From positions 23,450,191 to 23,514,190 of the forward strand of contig NC_092026.1 of assembly GCF_042242105.1 (NCBI RefSeq): a stretch of 64,000 nucleotides of DNA, in the 5' to 3' direction. Position 1 is the stretch's first letter; each line of letters starts with the position of its first letter. A program made the translations under genes and the position numbers. The stretch is from Pempheris klunzingeri (Eukaryota > Chordata > Actinopteri > Acropomatiformes > Pempheridae). Under the pieces are notes generated by a model. That model had not been told where the DNA came from. It saw only the letters and a list, made by a program, of their open reading frames with translations, and did not search any database. Of this stretch, positions 61,501 through 64,000 are shown piece after piece.

Positions 61501-63638
61501 CCTTAAGGGAGGGGGTGGGATACTTCGATATTGACTGGATACTTTACAAATCTAGTTACTCTTGCTAGTGTCTCCATCGTTGCAGACTCTGCCTTCAACG
61601 TCATGAAAACACTTAGTGGATTCTGACCTCTCCAATATGGCCACCGCATTTAACACCTCTCCAAAATGGCGGCTTCTCTACCTCAGAAGTGTGGCTGCTC
61701 TCCATTAGTCGCTCCAACAGCACTCGTGGACTTTCCCCTCTACAGTGATCTGTGATTGACCCTCAGAGGGCTGAGGGAACAAGTGAACAATGGTCACTCT
61801 AGAGGTTTATATCACCCACAATGCACTGCAATTACACATTTGGCGCATCCTTATTGGATAGTTTGGGCTGAAAGTGTACAAAGGAAGGTGCATCCCATAT
61901 AGATCCTCCTGCTCCTCCCTCTGTTCGACATGTGCTGTTACATAATACCAAGGGCTGAGGGTAAGTGAATGAAACTACTACTGAAACACAGCCAGTGTGT
62001 GTGTGAGTATATGGTGGCTCTCTATCTCTACCACAGATGTGTGTGCATATTTCAAGAACTGTCTGATCACTACAATGTTTTAGCTGAATTTGATAACACG
62101 GTTAAGGATGCGAGATCCACCCATTTTACCAAACTCATTTCTTCCAGTAACCGCAACCGTTAAGTCCTGTTAAGTCCCTTAAGTCCTTATCCAACTCGGT
62201 CATTAATTTTGGACCAATTCTCTCCAATTTCTCTGCAAGACCTCATTGATCTGGTGGGCAGTATAAAAACTTCCTCAAGCCCTGGTGATATTGACGAAAA
62301 TGCAGCTGGGTCCCTTGGTCCATGCCTACTCAATATTTCAAATAACTCTCTGCAATCTGGTTGTGTCCCAGCTTATTTTAAACATGCAGCTGTACAGCCT
62401 CTTCTAAACAAAAGCCAAAACTACAGGCCTATTTCCAAGCTACATTCATACAGGAGGAATTTAAGGATCTGGAGGAGACTATTCTATCACACGCATTAAC
62501 ACACTGGAGGGGCAAGTTGGGGTTCAGTGTCTCGGACACTTCGACATGCTGACTTAGTGGAGCTGGAGATCGAACCGCCGACCTTCCCATTGATGGACAA
62601 CCCACTCGTCCGTTGAGCCACAGCCGCAGGCAGTGATATAATGATGTCATTTGATGTGGGTGAACGCTCTATTCTGGTGCTGCTGGACATCACCTCAGCG
62701 TTTGATACTGTACATCACAGGATCCTGATGGGCGTCTCTGGGTGTTCTCCTCCTACCTTTCAGAAAGTTTTTCTGTGTCACTTGGTCCTTACATGTCTAA
62801 ATCACCTGCTCTTTCCTGTGTTGTGCCTCAGGGTTCTGTCCTGAGCCCTATATTATTTGCCTTGTATATGTCCCTTAGGAGATATTATCTCCAGTTTAGG
62901 GGTATCTCCTCCTACAACGGGTCCAGAAGACTGCTGCAATGCTGCCAACCAGGTCTAACGGATCAACTCACATCACACCCATCCTATCCTTCAAGTTTCC
63001 CTTCAAGGTTCATTTTAAGGTTTTTGTTTTTACATATAGAGCCCTGCATTGTCAGGCACCAGTGTACATCTCTGAGCTGCTTCATCACCAGTAGGTCTCA
63101 TCAGTAGATGCAGAGTTGATGGTTTGAAACATGGCCTAGTGGTGTTTCTCTCTATGTGATGTACTTTTACTATTTCTATTGCTAATAATCATTTGGGTGC
63201 TTATTACCATGCACGTTTAAGATGGTTAATCACACCTTGAAGTCCATTAGAGTGTCAATTGCTGTGATTTGCTCAATTGGTAAATGGTCTGTATTTGTAT
63301 TTCTCCATTCTAATTATTTCAACTACTCAAAGCGCTTTACATGACATCCTCATTCACCCATTCACACATCAATCATACAGGAGGAATGTAAGCTGGAGGA
63401 GACTGTTCTCACACACAGTCACACACTGAAGCTGCTTCAGGAGCAAGTTGGGGTTCAGTGACACTCTACCACTGAGCCACAGCCGCCCTTTAATCCAATT
63501 AATTAAATCCAAGTGAAGGTTGGAGAACATACCGTTTGTTTTACACAGATAACAAATCTATAATTAATGCACCCCTCGCTACAGGAGAACTACACATTAC
63601 CTTCAAAAACCACTGCTAGAAAATAATAGTGAAGAAAG

Positions 63639-63678
<40 letters not shown>

Positions 63679-63795
63679 ACTGATGCCGTTGTCTCTGAGG
63701 TATCCAGCCAGGCCCTGTCTCTGATACTCTGGATCATTCTCTCTCTTCCATGACTGGTACTGCTCACAGGACAGACCAGCATGCTGAGACTCCCA
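55070..63795 (-). CDS. rnf31: E3 ubiquitin ligase RNF31 (HOIP), C-terminal part, 5' end outside the window
   Basis: HOIP is the catalytic subunit of LUBAC, an RBR ligase that makes Met1-linked ubiquitin chains in NF-kB and cell-death signalling. Exons seen: 63795-63681, 61038-60926, 59982-59872, 58745-58697, 57488-57392, 55757-55592, 55120-55070. Phases 1, 0, 0, 1, 2, 0 agree, giving 233 residues plus stop. The first exon codes the end of the IBR and the linker helix ([16 protein letters not shown]). The second is RING2: CPNC..., catalytic Cys in GGCMHFCC, then [10 protein letters not shown]. Next come the linear-ubiquitin-determining zinc site ([15 protein letters not shown]), [24 protein letters not shown] and the end [12 protein letters not shown]. 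All match human HOIP over its last 230 or so residues. A tiny extra exon may lie at 60382-60387. The upstream exons lie beyond 64000. Confidence 0.93.
55541..55587. repeat. CA microsatellite at an rnf31 5' splice site
   Basis: About 23 CA units on the plus strand ending 5 nt from the exon boundary at 55592. In the transcript this is a (TG)n tract starting right after the donor gtgagtg. Confidence 0.95.
55800..57380. other. rnf31 intron between exons at 57392 and 55757
   Basis: No further exon or named repeat is recognised. The neighbouring introns (57489-58696, 58746-59871, 59983-60925) also show nothing beyond the possible micro-exon at 60382-60387. Confidence 0.45.
61965..63105 (+). mobile_element. 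Degraded L2/CR1-type LINE fragment with nested SINE
   Basis: Plus-strand remnants follow the order of a LINE ORF2: [45 protein letters not shown], then [17 protein letters not shown] (the first catalytic Asp of the reverse transcriptase), [16 protein letters not shown], and the C-terminal HITPILSF...[11 protein letters not shown]. Stops and frameshifts break it. It lies in the rnf31 intron between 61038 and 63681, opposite to the gene. A family A SINE splits it at about 62440-62635. Confidence 0.8.
62440..62635 (-). repeat. tRNA-derived SINE-like repeat, copy 6 (family A), nested in LINE
   Basis: On the minus strand, box A TGGCTCAACGG and box B GGTTCGATCTCC stand in order, followed by the body. 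The LINE frame NYRPISKL is cut at its left edge and resumes after its right edge. Confidence 0.75.
63285..63490 (-). repeat. tRNA-derived SINE-like repeat, copy 7 (family A)
   Basis: 'ggtctgtatttgtatttctc', 'actactcaaagcgctttaca', 'caagttggggttcagtgaca' and 'ctaccactgagccacagccg'. The box B part has been deleted, joining the body directly to the box A end. Confidence 0.7.
63641..63674. repeat. GT microsatellite at an rnf31 5' splice site
   Basis: About 17 GT units on the plus strand ending 7 nt from the exon boundary at 63681. In the transcript it is a (CA)n tract right after the donor gtaagta. Confidence 0.95.
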
Positions 63796-64000
63796 CTGCA
63801 GAGACAATACCCAAACATGCATATTCTGTATGTTCCACTTGTGACCACCACTTCCCTGATGAAGTCAATGCTTTAATAAAATGGTGCTAAAAATGAACTA
63901 CAGAGAACTGGATTTAAAGTCCGTTTTCTTCAGTTCAGCGAAATTGGCTCACTGTTTTTAACATATAACTTTACTATCAAAGTAGTCAGTATGAATTCAG

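Overview
The window is a vertebrate nuclear locus, almost certainly from a ray-finned (teleost) fish. The genes are split by many short introns. Introns and spacers carry fish-type SINEs, LINE fragments, a dead Tc1-like transposon and abundant CA/GT and tetranucleotide repeats. No species is named, because nothing in the sequence fixes it.

Four protein-coding genes can be built exon by exon with consistent splice phases. (1) tgs1, minus strand, 12885 to 3888, 15 coding exons, 802 codons: the cap hypermethylase of snRNAs, snoRNAs and telomerase RNA. (2) tmem68, plus strand, 14116 to 21074, 8 coding exons, 333 codons: an ER acyltransferase-like protein. (3) xkr4, minus strand, 49910 to 31220, 4 coding exons, 616 codons: an XK-family, caspase-activated scramblase. 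(4) The 3' part of rnf31 (HOIP), minus strand, 63795 to 55070, at least 7 exons, continuing past the right edge: the catalytic RING2/LDD region of the linear-ubiquitin ligase.

Layout: 1-3.6 kb has no recognised gene. tgs1 and tmem68 are head-to-head over a CpG-rich 1.2 kb gap. tmem68 and xkr4 converge over a 10 kb spacer holding 3' UTRs and repeats. xkr4 has a 13 kb first intron with a Tc1-like element, a LINE fragment and several SINE-like copies. A 5 kb spacer separates xkr4 from rnf31. The tgs1-tmem68-xkr4 order and orientation match what I recall of human 8q12; rnf31 next to xkr4 does not. The genes are unrelated in function and show no sign of working as a unit.

Most notable points: tgs1 contains a textbook U12-type AT-AC intron (4887-5327), which ties an snRNA-cap enzyme to the minor spliceosome. 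xkr4 has an extra phase-2 intron (31821-32613) inside what I recall as one large exon in mammals. A 575 bp TCTA/TCTG tract ends 22 bp before tmem68 exon 3. Two rnf31 5' splice sites are followed at once by CA repeats. I found no CRISPR array, rRNA, convincing tRNA gene or evidence for a wholly new gene system.
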